Assembly: GCA_035555435.1 (NCBI GenBank)
Contig: DATMGN010000064.1
Coordinates: 1-41,079 of the forward strand
Source of the DNA: 73-13 sp035555435
GTDB taxonomy: Bacteria; Actinomycetota; Actinomycetes; Actinomycetales; Microbacteriaceae
Direction of reading: 5' to 3'
Length of the DNA: 41,079 bases
The translations under genes and the position numbers were made by a program. Shown piece by piece: positions 16,734 to 27,775 of this stretch; within the stretch, counting starts at the first letter, position 1; each line of letters starts with the position of its first letter. Under the pieces are notes generated by a model. The model was not told the origin of the DNA. It saw only the letters and a list, made by a program, of their open reading frames with translations, and made no database searches.

Positions 16734-17986
16734 GTCACGCGCCCACACTGCCGCAGACTCCGGCGGAGGAGCCGCCGCTGACCCCGAAGGAGGCGCAGCG
16801 CGCCCGCTGGCGTCAGGCGATCCGCGAGATCACGCTCGGCGGACCGCTCATCGGGCTCATCTCGGTCCTCCTCGCGATGCTCGTCGGCTCGATCCTCATC
16901 GCTGCGACCGACCCGAAAGTCGCCGAGGCGGCCGGCTACTTCTTCTCCCGACCCGGCGACACCTTCGGAGCGATCTGGGAGTCGATCTCGGGCGCGTACA
17001 CCGCGTTCTTCCGGGGCGCGATCTACAACTTCAGCCGCCCCGACTTCGCCGCGGGGATCAAGCCCTTCACCGAGACGCTGACCTTCGCGACGCCGCTCAT
17101 CGTCGCGGGCCTCGGCGTGGGCCTGACCTTCCGCGCGGGCCTGTTCAACATCGGCGGCCGCGGCCAGATGCTCCTCGGGGCGGCGATCGGCGGCTGGATC
17201 GGCTTCGCGGCGCCGCTGCCGATCGTCCTGCACCCCATCGTCGTCGTCATCGTGGGCATGGCGGCCGGCGCCTTCTGGGCGGCGATCGCCGGCGTGCTCA
17301 AGGCGTACACGGGCGCGCACGAGGTGATCACGACGATCATGCTTAACTACGTCGGCTACTACCTCGTCTTCTGGATGCTGTCGACGAAGGGGCTGCTGCA
17401 GGCCCCCGGCTCGAACAATCCGAAGAGCCCCCCGATGCTCGAGACCGCCGTCTTCCCCCCGCTGCTCGGCGACCAGTACAACCTCCACGTCGGCTTCCTC
17501 ATCTCGATCGCCGCCGTCGTCATCGTGTGGTGGATCCTCGAGCGCTCGAGCCTCGGCTTCTCGTTCCGCGCCGTCGGGCTCAACCCCCGCGCCGCAGAGA
17601 CCGCCGGGATCAACACGAAGCGCGTCACGATCATCGCGATGAGCATGTCCGGCGCGCTCCTCGGCCTCGCGGGCGTGCAGCAGGTCCTCGGCACCGTCAC
17701 GACGGGCTTCTCCGCCGGGATCGACGCGGGCATCGGCTTCGACGCGATCACGGTCGCGCTCCTCGGCCGCTCCAAGCCGTGGGGCATCCTCGCGGCCGGC
17801 ATCCTCTTCGGCGCCTTCAAGGCCGGCGGGTACTCGATGCAGGCCGCCGAGGGGATCCAGATCGACATCGTCGTCGTCGTGCAGGCGCTCATCGTCCTGT
17901 TCCTCGCGGCGCCGCCACTCATCCGCGCGATGTTCCACCTCCCGGAGCCGGGTGCCAAGCGCAAGGTCAAGGAGGCGAAGGCATGA
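16730..17986 (+). CDS. Nucleoside importer permease 1
   Basis: This BPD_transp_2-type inner-membrane permease has 418 residues and a long polar N-terminus (about 45 residues) before the first helix. Family segments include FRAGLFNIGGRGQMLLGA, typical of YufP-like nucleoside permeases, GAHEVITTIMLNY and GFDAITVALLGRSKPWGI. It ends in a lysine-rich tail. Overlaps with the ATPase (ATGA) and permease 2 (ATGA) indicate one transcript and coupled translation. Confidence 0.93.
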   Translation: MSHAPTLPQTPAEEPPLTPKEAQRARWRQAIREITLGGPLIGLISVLLAMLVGSILIAATDPKVAEAAGYFFSRPGDTFGAIWESISGAYTAFFRGAIYNFSRPDFAAGIKPFTETLTFATPLIVAGLGVGLTFRAGLFNIGGRGQMLLGAAIGGWIGFAAPLPIVLHPIVVVIVGMAAGAFWAAIAGVLKAYTGAHEVITTIMLNYVGYYLVFWMLSTKGLLQAPGSNNPKSPPMLETAVFPPLLGDQYNLHVGFLISIAAVVIVWWILERSSLGFSFRAVGLNPRAAETAGINTKRVTIIAMSMSGALLGLAGVQQVLGTVTTGFSAGIDAGIGFDAITVALLGRSKPWGILAAGILFGAFKAGGYSMQAAEGIQIDIVVVVQALIVLFLAAPPLIRAMFHLPEPGAKRKVKEAKA

Positions 17987-19281
17987 CCCTTCGTCAGCCC
18001 AAGGACGCGGGCGCCGTGACGCTCTCGCCGACCCTCGACCAGGCGACGCGGGTCAGCTGGAAGGCGCCGATCGCGTTCACCCTGTTCACGATCGTCTCGG
18101 CGCTGCTGTTCATCGGCCTCTCCAACGATGGCAAGGCGCTGTTCCAGTTCTCGCCCGCGGGCGACGCGTGGCAGATCCCGGTGCTGCTCTTCGCCTCGCG
18201 ACCGGTCGGTGTCGTCGGTGTCGTGCTGCTCGCGCTCATCAGCATTGTCTCCATCTGGCTGACGTTCCGCCGACGCCGCACGCCGTTGTGGCTCGCCGCG
18301 ATCTACATCGCGGTCCTGCTCGTCGCGTTCCTCGCCTGGGCGGCGTCGTCGGCGCAGACGAACGTCATCCCGCTGGCGGGCCTGCTCGCCGGCTCGTTGA
18401 GCCTCGCCATCCCGCTCGTCTACGGCTCGCTCGCCGGCGTCATCGGGGAGCGCGTCGGCGTCGTCAACATCGCGATCGAGGGCCAGCTCCTCTTCGGCGC
18501 GTTCTCCTCGGCGCTCGTCGCCTCGATCACGGGCAGCGTCTGGGCGGGCCTCATCGCGGCCGCGGTCGCGGGCGTGCTCGTCGGCATGGTGCTCGCGGTC
18601 TTCTCCATCAAGTACTTCGTCGACCAGATCATCGTCGGCGTCGTGCTCAACGTCCTCATCGTCGGGCTCACGAGCTTCCTGTACTCCGAGATGCTGACGC
18701 CGAACGCGGCGACGCTCAACACCCCGCCGCGCTTCGAAGTCTGGGCGATCCCGGGGCTCGCGGACATCCCGCTCATCGGCCCGATGCTGTTCCGGCAGAC
18801 GCCGATCGTCTACCTCGCCTACATCGCCGTCTTCCTCGTTTGGTGGGGGCTGTTCCGCACCCGCTGGGGGCTGCGGCTGCGCTCCGTCGGCGAGCACCCG
18901 ACCGCGGCCGACACCGTCGGCATCAACGTCGAGCGCACCCGCTTCTGGAACGTCTCGCTCGCGGGCGGCATCGCCGGCCTCGGCGGCTCGTTCTACACGC
19001 TCGGGCTCGTCGGCGCATTCGGCCAGGAGATGACGAACGGGGCCGGGTACATCGCGCTCGCCGCCGTCATCTTCGGCAAATGGCACCCCGTGCGCGCCGC
19101 CCTCGCCGCACTGCTGTTCGGCTTCACCACGAGCCTGCAGAACACGCTGTCGATCATCGGCTCGCCCGTGCCGAGCCAGTTCATGCTCATGCTGCCGTAC
19201 GTCGTCACGATCCTCGCCGTCGCCGGATTCGTCGGCGCCTCGCGCGGTCCGGCCGCCGCCGGCCAGCCGTACATCAAGTAG
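17983..19281 (+). CDS. Nucleoside importer permease 2
   Basis: This is the second BPD_transp_2 permease, 432 residues. The conserved GERVGVVNIAIEGQLLFGAF segment matches YufQ-like permeases, as do FVDQIIVGVVLNVL and AGGIAGLGGSFYTLG. Three extra hydrophobic segments precede the core (about residues 25-45, 65-85 and 95-115). With permease 1 it should form the heterodimeric channel. The gene is followed by a dispersed repeat and then cdd. Confidence 0.93.
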   Translation: MTLRQPKDAGAVTLSPTLDQATRVSWKAPIAFTLFTIVSALLFIGLSNDGKALFQFSPAGDAWQIPVLLFASRPVGVVGVVLLALISIVSIWLTFRRRRTPLWLAAIYIAVLLVAFLAWAASSAQTNVIPLAGLLAGSLSLAIPLVYGSLAGVIGERVGVVNIAIEGQLLFGAFSSALVASITGSVWAGLIAAAVAGVLVGMVLAVFSIKYFVDQIIVGVVLNVLIVGLTSFLYSEMLTPNAATLNTPPRFEVWAIPGLADIPLIGPMLFRQTPIVYLAYIAVFLVWWGLFRTRWGLRLRSVGEHPTAADTVGINVERTRFWNVSLAGGIAGLGGSFYTLGLVGAFGQEMTNGAGYIALAAVIFGKWHPVRAALAALLFGFTTSLQNTLSIIGSPVPSQFMLMLPYVVTILAVAGFVGASRGPAAAGQPYIK

Positions 19282-19297
19282 CCCCCTGCACGGTCGC

Positions 19298-19319
19298 CTG
19301 AGTGAGCGCAGCGAGTCGA
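19298..19319 (+). repeat. Dispersed GAGCGCAGCGAGTCGA repeat, copy 2
   Basis: This is the second copy of the 22 bp unit found at 909-930, with T instead of C at one position. It lies between the permease 2 stop and cdd. A GTG inside it opens a 15-residue in-frame extension of cdd that I regard as spurious. Confidence 0.7.
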
Positions 19320-19346
19320 GGGGCCCGACCGAGAGAGTTGAATCGC

Positions 19347-19750
19347 ATGCCTGACATCGACTGGGATCGGCTGCGCGCCGCCGCGATCGGCGCGCTCTCG
19401 CACGCCTACGTGCCGTACTCGAAGTTCCCCGTCGGCGTCGCCGCGCTCGTCGAGGACGGGCGCGTCATCACGGGCGCGAACATCGAGAACGCGAGCTACG
19501 GGCTCACGCTCTGCGCCGAGTGCTCGCTCGTCTCGGCGCTGTGGATGGGCGGCGGCGGCCGGCTCGTCGCGTTCGTGTGCGTCGACGGCAACCACGACCG
19601 GCTGATGCCCTGCGGCCGGTGCCGGCAGCTGCTCTTCGAGCACTCCGCGCCGGGCATGCTGCTCGACACCGTCTCGGGCATCCGCACGATCGACGAGGTG
19701 CTGCCCGACGCGTTCGGACCCCGCACCCTGGAGACCTATCGGGAGGGCGA

Positions 19751-19754
<4 letters not shown>
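19347..19754 (+). CDS. cdd: Cytidine deaminase
   Basis: It hydrolytically deaminates cytidine and deoxycytidine to uridine and deoxyuridine for salvage. The 135-residue protein has the full zinc site: C56-A-E58 and P-C89-G-R-C92. The substrate segment PYSKFPVGVAAL and ENASYGLTLCAE are also typical. I chose M-P-D-I-D-W because GAGAG lies at a suitable distance and the upstream extension is repeat-derived. Its stop overlaps deoA (ATGA). Confidence 0.96.
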
Positions 19755-21043
<1,289 letters not shown>

Positions 21044-21193
21044 CGCGATGCGAGGGTCTTCGCGCGAGACGAGGGCGCTCGAGCCCGCTCCGCCCTCCTC
21101 AGCGCCGAATCGCCTCGCGAGCGCGCAACCGGCGTTCTCCCGATCGTCACCTCCTCGTGGCCTCAGCCTCGCTTGCCGACCGGGGCGAGCGAG

Positions 21194-21199
21194 TACCGT
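21194..21199 (+). promoter_or_regulatory. -10 hexamer TACCGT, leaderless type (add)
   Basis: TACCGT is followed by 6 nt and the ATG at 21206. TTGCCG at 21173-21178 is a possible -35 with a 15 bp spacer. Confidence 0.6.
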
Positions 21200-21205
21200 A
21201 GGGGA

Positions 21206-22306
21206 ATGACGGACGATCTCACCCAATACCGGCTCCCGGGCGGCCAGGCGATCCAGCCGCTGCCGAAGATCGGGCTCCACGAGCATCTCGACGGCGGTGT
21301 GCGCCCCGCGACGATCATCGAGCTCGCGGCCGAGATCGGCCTCGAGCTGCCGGCCGCCGGTCCCGACGCCCTCGCCGACTGGTTCGTCGACCAGTGCACC
21401 GGCGGCGACCTCGTCGAGTACCTCAAGACGTTCGAGATCACGATCGCCTGCATGCAGACCGCGGCGGCGCTCGAGCGCGTCGCGCGCGAGTACGTCGAGG
21501 ACCTCGCCGCCGACGGCGTCGTCTACGCGGAGATCCGGTGGGCGCCCGAGCAGCACCTGACGCGCGGCCTCACCCCCGACGAGGCGGTCGAGGCCGTCCA
21601 GCGCGGCATCGAGGCCGGTATCGAGGCGGTCGCGAGCCACGGCCACACGATCCGCATCGGTCAGCTCATCGACGCGCTGCGGCAGTTCGACCACTCGCTC
21701 GAGTCGGCCGAAGTCGCGCTGCGCTGGAGAGAACGCGGTGTCGTCGGCTTTGACATCGCCGGCCCGGAGGCCGGCTTCCCCGCCGCCCAGCACCGCGCCG
21801 CGTTCGACCTGCTCGCCGAGGAGTTCCTGCCGGTCACGGTGCACGCGGGCGAGGGGGACGGGATCGAATCGATCCGCGGCGCGCTCATCGACGGCCGCGC
21901 GCTGCGACTCGGACACGGCGTTCGCATCGTCGAGGACATCCTCCTGGAGGACGACGGACCGAACTCCTACGCGACGCTCGGCACCGTCGCGCAGTGGGTC
22001 AAGGATCGCGAGATCGCCCTCGAGATCGCGCCGTCGTCGAACCTGCAGACGGGCGCCCACGGGCGCACCATCGAGGACCACCCGTTCGACCTGCTCTACC
22101 AGCTCGGCTTCCGGGTCACCGTGAACCCGGACAACCGCCTGATGAGCCGGACGTCGATCACCCGCGAGCTCGCGATCCTCGCCGACGCGTTCGGCTACGA
22201 CCTCGACGACCTGGCGGTGTTCCAGCTCAACGCGGCCGCGTCCGCCTTCCTCCCCGTGGAGGACCGCGACGCGCTCTCGGACCTCATCGCGAACGCCTAC
22301 ACGTAG
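21206..22306 (+). CDS. add: Adenosine deaminase
   Basis: It deaminates adenosine and deoxyadenosine to inosine and deoxyinosine. The 366-residue metal-dependent hydrolase has H25-E-H27-L-D-G, AEIRWAPEQH, VHAGEGDGIESI (catalytic Glu), LGHGVRIVED and EIAPSSNLQTG. The final metal-site region reads VTVNPDNR where many family members have a D-D pair. ATG start: the open frame continues upstream, but the promoter hexamer lies there. The family also contains 6-aminodeoxyfutalosine deaminases. The salvage neighbours favour adenosine deaminase. Confidence 0.92.
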   Translation: MTDDLTQYRLPGGQAIQPLPKIGLHEHLDGGVRPATIIELAAEIGLELPAAGPDALADWFVDQCTGGDLVEYLKTFEITIACMQTAAALERVAREYVEDLAADGVVYAEIRWAPEQHLTRGLTPDEAVEAVQRGIEAGIEAVASHGHTIRIGQLIDALRQFDHSLESAEVALRWRERGVVGFDIAGPEAGFPAAQHRAAFDLLAEEFLPVTVHAGEGDGIESIRGALIDGRALRLGHGVRIVEDILLEDDGPNSYATLGTVAQWVKDREIALEIAPSSNLQTGAHGRTIEDHPFDLLYQLGFRVTVNPDNRLMSRTSITRELAILADAFGYDLDDLAVFQLNAAASAFLPVEDRDALSDLIANAYT

Positions 22307-22310
22307 CGAG

Positions 22311-22402
22311 CCGCGGGTCGAGTAGCGCGAAGCGCCTATCGAGACCTCAGCCTCCCCGGAGCGAGGTCTCGATACCTCGCTGCGCGACTACTCGACCCGC
22401 GG
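22311..22402. repeat. 92 bp palindromic element, copy A
   Basis: The ends are a perfect 15 bp inverted repeat (CCGCGGGTCGAGTAG at 22311-22325, complement at 22388-22402). Inside, TATCGAGACCTC (22337-22348) pairs perfectly with 22363-22374. It lies between convergent add and malic enzyme genes. The reverse complement matches 27674-27764 with about five differences. Confidence 0.9.
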
Positions 22403-22411
22403 AACGCCGTT

Positions 22412-23698
<1,287 letters not shown>

Positions 23699-23704
23699 CC
23701 CGAC

Positions 23705-23710
23705 ACGCTA
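23705..23710 (-). promoter_or_regulatory. -10 hexamer TAGCGT, leaderless type (malic enzyme)
   Basis: TAGCGT sits immediately after the upstream mutase stop codon and 6 nt before the GTG at 23698. Confidence 0.6.
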
Positions 23711-25450
23711 TCAGCGAAGCAGTTCGCGCACCGCCTTTTCGAGCTCGCTCACGACGGTGCCCGCGGCGACCCGGCGCTGCGCGCCCGTGCCGTCGGTGCT
23801 GCGCGCGTCGAGGTACGCCTTGAGCTTGGGCTCGGTGCCCGACGGTCGCACGATGACCCGCGAGCCGTCGGCGAGGTCGTAGCGCAGGATGTCGCCCCGC
23901 CCGTCGAGGAGATAGTCGGTGGTCCGCGCGACCTCGATGCCCGAGAACGCGGTCGGCGGCGTCTCGCGCAGGGCCGCCATGAGCCGCCCGATGTCGTCGA
24001 GGTCCGACACCCGCAGGCTCACCTGGCCGGATGCGTAGCCCCCGATCGTCGCCGCGAGCTCGTCGAGGGCGTCGTCGACGCTGCGACCTCCGCCGTGCCA
24101 GCGCTCGACGAGTGCGACGAAGCGCACCGCCGCGGAGATGCCGTCCTTGTCGCGCACGGTGTCGGGGTTGACGAGGTACCCGAGCGCCTCCTCGTAGCCG
24201 TAGACGAGTCCGGGCACGCGCGAGATCCACTTGAAGCCGGTGAGCGTCTCGGCGTGGGCGAGCCCCCAGTGCTCGGCGATGCGCGCGAGTCCGGGGGAGG
24301 AGACGAGCGAGTTGGCGAGCGTCGGCGTCGCAGCATCGCCGCGCGCCGGTGTCGACGCCGCGCGCTCCGCGGCGTCCCAGCCGAGCAGCAGGCCCACCTC
24401 GTTGCCGGTCAGCCGTCGCCAGCCGCTCGGCTCGCGGGCGTCCGGCACGGCGATCGCGAGTCGGTCGGCGTCGGGGTCGTTCGCGACGATGAGGTCGGCC
24501 CCCGCGGCGCTCGCGAATGCCGACGCGAGGTCGAGCGCGCCCGGCTCCTCGGGGTTCGGGAAGACGAGGGTCGGGAATCGCCCGTCCGGCTCGCACTGCT
24601 CGGGCACGGGCAGCAGCGCGGGCAGCCCGGCCGCCGCGAACGCCCGCCCGACCGTCTCGTACCCGACCCCGTGCATCGCGGTGTACGCGACGACGACCCG
24701 CTCAGGGTGCACGTTTGCACCCACTGTGCCCGCTGCATCGTGCACCCTGGGTGCAAACGTGCTCCCTGAGGGAGCGGCGGTCGTGGCGGTCGCCGTTACA
24801 TAGGCGTCGAGCGGGGCGTCGGTGAGGGTCTCGTAGTGCTCCGAGCGGGGGAGGTCCGAGATCGAGCCGGCGGCCACGCGCTCGATCGCCGCCGCGATCT
24901 CGCCGTCGGCGGGCGGCACGATCTGCGAGCCCTCGTCCGCCCCGCCGAGATACACCTTGAGCCCGTTGTCGCGCGGCGGATTGTGCGAAGCCGTGATCAT
25001 GAGCCCCGCGTCGGCGCCGAGATGACGCACGCAGAACGCCAGCACCGGGGTCGGCAGGGCGCGCGGCAGCACCTGCACCCGCAGTCCGGCGCCTGCCATG
25101 ACCGCCGCCGCGTCGCGCGCGAAGACGTCCGAGTTCGTGCGGCCGTCGTAGCCGATGACGACCGACGGCGCGCCGCCCCGGTCGCCGGACCGCCCCGGCT
25201 CGGCGACCGCGCGCAGGTATGCGGCGAGTCCGGCCGCCGCCTGCGCGACGACGACGCGGTTCATCCGCATCGGGCCCGCGCCGAGCTCCGCCCGGAGCCC
25301 TGCCGTGCCGAAGGCGAGGCGCCCCGCGAATCGGGCGCGGAGTTCTGCCGCCGAGCCCTCGCCCGCGGCGACCAGCGCCTTGAGCTCGGCCCGGGTCTGC
25401 GGGTCGGGGTCTTGGTCGAGCCAGGCGCGGACCTGCGCCTCGATCGTCAC
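23711..25450 (-). CDS. Phosphohexomutase / phosphopentomutase (PmmB-like)
   Basis: This alpha-D-phosphohexomutase has 579 residues, a usual length. All four active-site loops are present: phosphoserine S155 in TASHNP, metal loop NDPDADRL, specificity loop GFKWIS followed by GYEEALGYL, and phosphate loop RPSGTEPKLK. GTG start overlaps the punA stop (GTGA). That coupling suggests it may convert the ribose-1-phosphate released by PunA to ribose-5-phosphate, as some PGM-family members do. Phosphoglucomutase or phosphomannomutase activity is equally possible. Residues about 227-250 are encoded by an in-frame palindromic insert. Confidence 0.93.
   Translation of the reverse strand: MTIEAQVRAWLDQDPDPQTRAELKALVAAGEGSAAELRARFAGRLAFGTAGLRAELGAGPMRMNRVVVAQAAAGLAAYLRAVAEPGRSGDRGGAPSVVIGYDGRTNSDVFARDAAAVMAGAGLRVQVLPRALPTPVLAFCVRHLGADAGLMITASHNPPRDNGLKVYLGGADEGSQIVPPADGEIAAAIERVAAGSISDLPRSEHYETLTDAPLDAYVTATATTAAPSGSTFAPRVHDAAGTVGANVHPERVVVAYTAMHGVGYETVGRAFAAAGLPALLPVPEQCEPDGRFPTLVFPNPEEPGALDLASAFASAAGADLIVANDPDADRLAIAVPDAREPSGWRRLTGNEVGLLLGWDAAERAASTPARGDAATPTLANSLVSSPGLARIAEHWGLAHAETLTGFKWISRVPGLVYGYEEALGYLVNPDTVRDKDGISAAVRFVALVERWHGGGRSVDDALDELAATIGGYASGQVSLRVSDLDDIGRLMAALRETPPTAFSGIEVARTTDYLLDGRGDILRYDLADGSRVIVRPSGTEPKLKAYLDARSTDGTGAQRRVAAGTVVSELEKAVRELLR
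24701..24770. repeat. 70 bp palindromic element inside a coding region
   Basis: Two 23 bp arms starting CTCAGGGTGCACG and ending CCCTGAG are inverted copies with one mismatch, separated by 24 bp. Each arm region also contains its own small palindrome (GGGTGCA/TGCACCC). The length does not shift the mutase frame. Confidence 0.85.
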
Positions 25451-26271
25451 AATCGCACCGCGATGTCGGCGAGCAGGCGCCCGATCCGCGCCTCCGCCTC
25501 GCGCCCGGCCTCGATGACTTCCGCGTGCGACAGCGGTGTGGGGGAGATGCCGGCGGCGAGGTTCGTGATGAGGGAGAGGCCGAGGACCTCCATCCCGGCC
25601 TCGCGCGCCGCGATCGCCTCGAGCGCGGTCGACATGCCGACGATGTGCCCGCCGATCGTCTTCGCCATCTGCACTTCGGCGGGCGTCTCGTAGTGCGGCC
25701 CGCGGAACTGGACGTAGACGCCCTCGTCGAGGGTCGGGTCGATCCCGCGCGCGACGCCGCGCAGTCGCGCCGAGTAGAGGTCGGTGAGGTCGATGAACGT
25801 CGCGCCCTCGAGCGGGGAGTCGGCCGTCAGGTTGATGTGGTCGGCGATGAGCGCGACCGTGCCGGGGCCCCAGGTGTCCTTGATGCCGCCCGCGCCGTTC
25901 GTCAGCACCATGACCTTCGCCCCGGCGGCCGCGGCGGTGCGGACGCCGTGCGCGACCCGGCGCACGCCGTGGCCCTCGTAGTAGTGCGTGCGGGCGCCGA
26001 TGATGAGCGCGTGGCGGCCGTCCAGCAGCCGCACCGACCGCAGCGTGCCGACGTGCCCGACGACGGCAGGCGCGCTGAAACCGAGGATCTGCGTCGCCGG
26101 CACCTCGGCGACCGTCTCGCCCATCAGGTCGGCGGCGCGCGCCCACCCGGAGCCGAGCGTGAACGCGAGCTCGTGCGTCGCGATCCCCGTCGCCTCCGCG
26201 AGCTGCTCGGCGGCCTCGGCGGCGACCGCCTTCGGGTCGGCGTGCGGGTCGTCGAGCGGGTTCGCGATCAT
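25447..26271 (-). CDS. punA: Purine-nucleoside phosphorylase
   Basis: It phosphorolyses purine nucleosides to base plus (deoxy)ribose-1-phosphate. The 274-residue trimeric-type PNP shows LGSGW (phosphate Ser region), GARTHYYEGHG, VLTNGAGGIKDTW, ISLTDHI-like LIADHINLTADSP, GPHYETPAE and VGMSTALEAIAA. I chose the ATG at 26271 because TAAAGT lies 7 nt before it. The GTG at 26280 would overlap that hexamer. It leads an operon with the mutase gene. Confidence 0.94.
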   Translation of the reverse strand: MIANPLDDPHADPKAVAAEAAEQLAEATGIATHELAFTLGSGWARAADLMGETVAEVPATQILGFSAPAVVGHVGTLRSVRLLDGRHALIIGARTHYYEGHGVRRVAHGVRTAAAAGAKVMVLTNGAGGIKDTWGPGTVALIADHINLTADSPLEGATFIDLTDLYSARLRGVARGIDPTLDEGVYVQFRGPHYETPAEVQMAKTIGGHIVGMSTALEAIAAREAGMEVLGLSLITNLAAGISPTPLSHAEVIEAGREAEARIGRLLADIAVRL

Positions 26272-26278
26272 GCCGACC

Positions 26279-26284
26279 ACTTTA
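26279..26284 (-). promoter_or_regulatory. -10 hexamer TAAAGT, leaderless type (punA)
   Basis: TAAAGT is followed by 7 nt and the ATG at 26271. No Shine-Dalgarno sequence is visible. This decides between the two candidate starts. Confidence 0.6.
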
Positions 26285-26440
26285 GAACGCGACCTCCCGA
26301 CACGAGCCGAAACGTTCGTCCCGCTGTTGCCGGGCCGTGAAAGACTGTGCGGGCAGTGCGCATGCGAAGCCTCGCGCCGTGAGGACCCAGGTCCGGGCCC
26401 GTGCTGCGATCAGCCGATCGATCGACGAAACGAGGCAGCC

Positions 26441-27664
26441 ATGCAGGCCAGCACCGACCGCATCCAGGTCTCCCACGCCGGGAGCCTCCCCCGCACGCCC
26501 GAGCTCGTCGCGGCGAACGCCGCGCGCGAGTTCGACGAGGACGGCTTCACGCTGAAGCGCTCCCCCGAGTACGACGCGCTGCTCCAGGACGCCGTGACGG
26601 GCCTCGTCCAGCACCAGCTCGATGTCGGCATCACCGCCGTCGGCGACGGCGAGTTCGGCAAGGCGAGCTCGAACCCGACCGACTACGGCGCGTGGTGGGT
26701 GTACTCCTTCCAGCGGGTGACCGGCCTGTCGCTGACCGAGGTCGACGCGTTCAACGAGCCCCCGCACCGCTCGACGCCCGGCAACATCCGACTCACGTCG
26801 TTCTCCGACCGTCGCGATCGTCAGATATTCGCCGACGTCTACGCCGACCCGACCGCGATGCACACGGGCCGCACCGCGACGCTGTTCCCCTCGGTCACGG
26901 GCCCCATCGAGTACCGCGGCGACGACCTCGTCGCGGCCGACGTCGCGAACCTCAAGCACGCGATCCAGGCGACGGGCGCCGAGAACGGCTTCATCACCTC
27001 CATCTCGCCCGGCAGCGCGGCACGGATCGTCAACGACTACTACGCGACCGAGGAGGAGCACGTCTGGGCGTGGGCCGAGGCGCTCAAGCACGAGTACAAG
27101 GCGATCACCGACGCGGGCCTCATCCTCCAGATCGACGACCCGTCGATGGCGGAGAACTGGGACGCGATCAACCCGGAGCCCACGGTCGAGGAGTATCTGG
27201 CGTTCACCCGGATCCGGCTCGAGGCGCTCAACCACGCGCTCGCCGGCCTGCCGACCGAGCAGATCCGCTTCCACCTCTGCTGGGGTTCGTGGCACGGTCC
27301 GCACACGACGGACATCGAGTTCAAGCACATCGTCGACACGATGCTCGACGTCAACGCCATCGCCTACTCGTTCGAGGCGGCGAACGCGCGGCACGAGCAC
27401 GAGTGGACGATCTGGGAGGACACGGTGCTGCCCGAGGGCAAGCTCATCGTCCCCGGCATCGTCGGCCACGCGACGAACGTCGTCGAGCACCCCGAGCTCG
27501 TCGCGCAGCGCATCGAGAACTTCGCGCGGCTCGTCGGCCCGGAGCGCGTCATCGCGTCGACCGACTGCGGGCTCGGCGGCCGCGTCCACCAGCACATCGC
27601 GTGGGCGAAGCTCGAGGCGCTCGCGCAGGGCGCCGAGATCGCCACCAAGCGCCTCTTCAATTAG
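26441..27664 (+). CDS. MetE C-terminal-domain (cobalamin-independent methyltransferase) protein
   Basis: This 407-residue protein is related to the catalytic C-terminal half of cobalamin-independent methionine synthase. The zinc ligands appear as H278-L-C280, E312 and C376. The N-terminal folate-handling half of MetE is absent. Such stand-alone members include archaeal methionine synthases and epoxyalkane:coenzyme M transferases, so the acceptor and donor are open. ATG with GAGG 6 nt upstream. The 169 bp upstream shows no riboswitch I recognise. It is monocistronic, ending at a palindromic element. Confidence 0.85.
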   Translation: MQASTDRIQVSHAGSLPRTPELVAANAAREFDEDGFTLKRSPEYDALLQDAVTGLVQHQLDVGITAVGDGEFGKASSNPTDYGAWWVYSFQRVTGLSLTEVDAFNEPPHRSTPGNIRLTSFSDRRDRQIFADVYADPTAMHTGRTATLFPSVTGPIEYRGDDLVAADVANLKHAIQATGAENGFITSISPGSAARIVNDYYATEEEHVWAWAEALKHEYKAITDAGLILQIDDPSMAENWDAINPEPTVEEYLAFTRIRLEALNHALAGLPTEQIRFHLCWGSWHGPHTTDIEFKHIVDTMLDVNAIAYSFEAANARHEHEWTIWEDTVLPEGKLIVPGIVGHATNVVEHPELVAQRIENFARLVGPERVIASTDCGLGGRVHQHIAWAKLEALAQGAEIATKRLFN

Positions 27665-27673
27665 GTCGGCCCT

Positions 27674-27764
27674 CGCGGGTCGAGTAGTCGCGCAGCGAGG
27701 TATCGAGACCTCGCTCCGGGGAGGCGGAGGTCTCGGTAGGCGCCTCACGCTACTCGACCTGCGG
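27674..27764. repeat. 91 bp palindromic element, copy B
   Basis: This is the inverted, near-identical copy of 22311-22402 (about 86 of 91 positions match). It lies between the MetE-like gene and the flavoprotein gene. Its terminal arms are CGCGGGTCGAGTAG and CTACTCGACCTGCG, one mismatch from a perfect inverted repeat. Confidence 0.9.
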
Positions 27765-27775
27765 TGTGGACCAGA

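Noticed and set aside
26281..26440. A SAM, SAH or cobalamin riboswitch upstream of the MetE-like gene.
   Set aside because: I could not match any of these consensus structures in the 160 bp; the CGAAACGTTCG segment is only a weak, imperfect palindrome.
26441..27664. MetE-like gene read as a truncated or degraded metE.
   Set aside because: It has its own ribosome-binding site, all zinc ligands, a clean stop and the usual length for stand-alone C-terminal-domain proteins.
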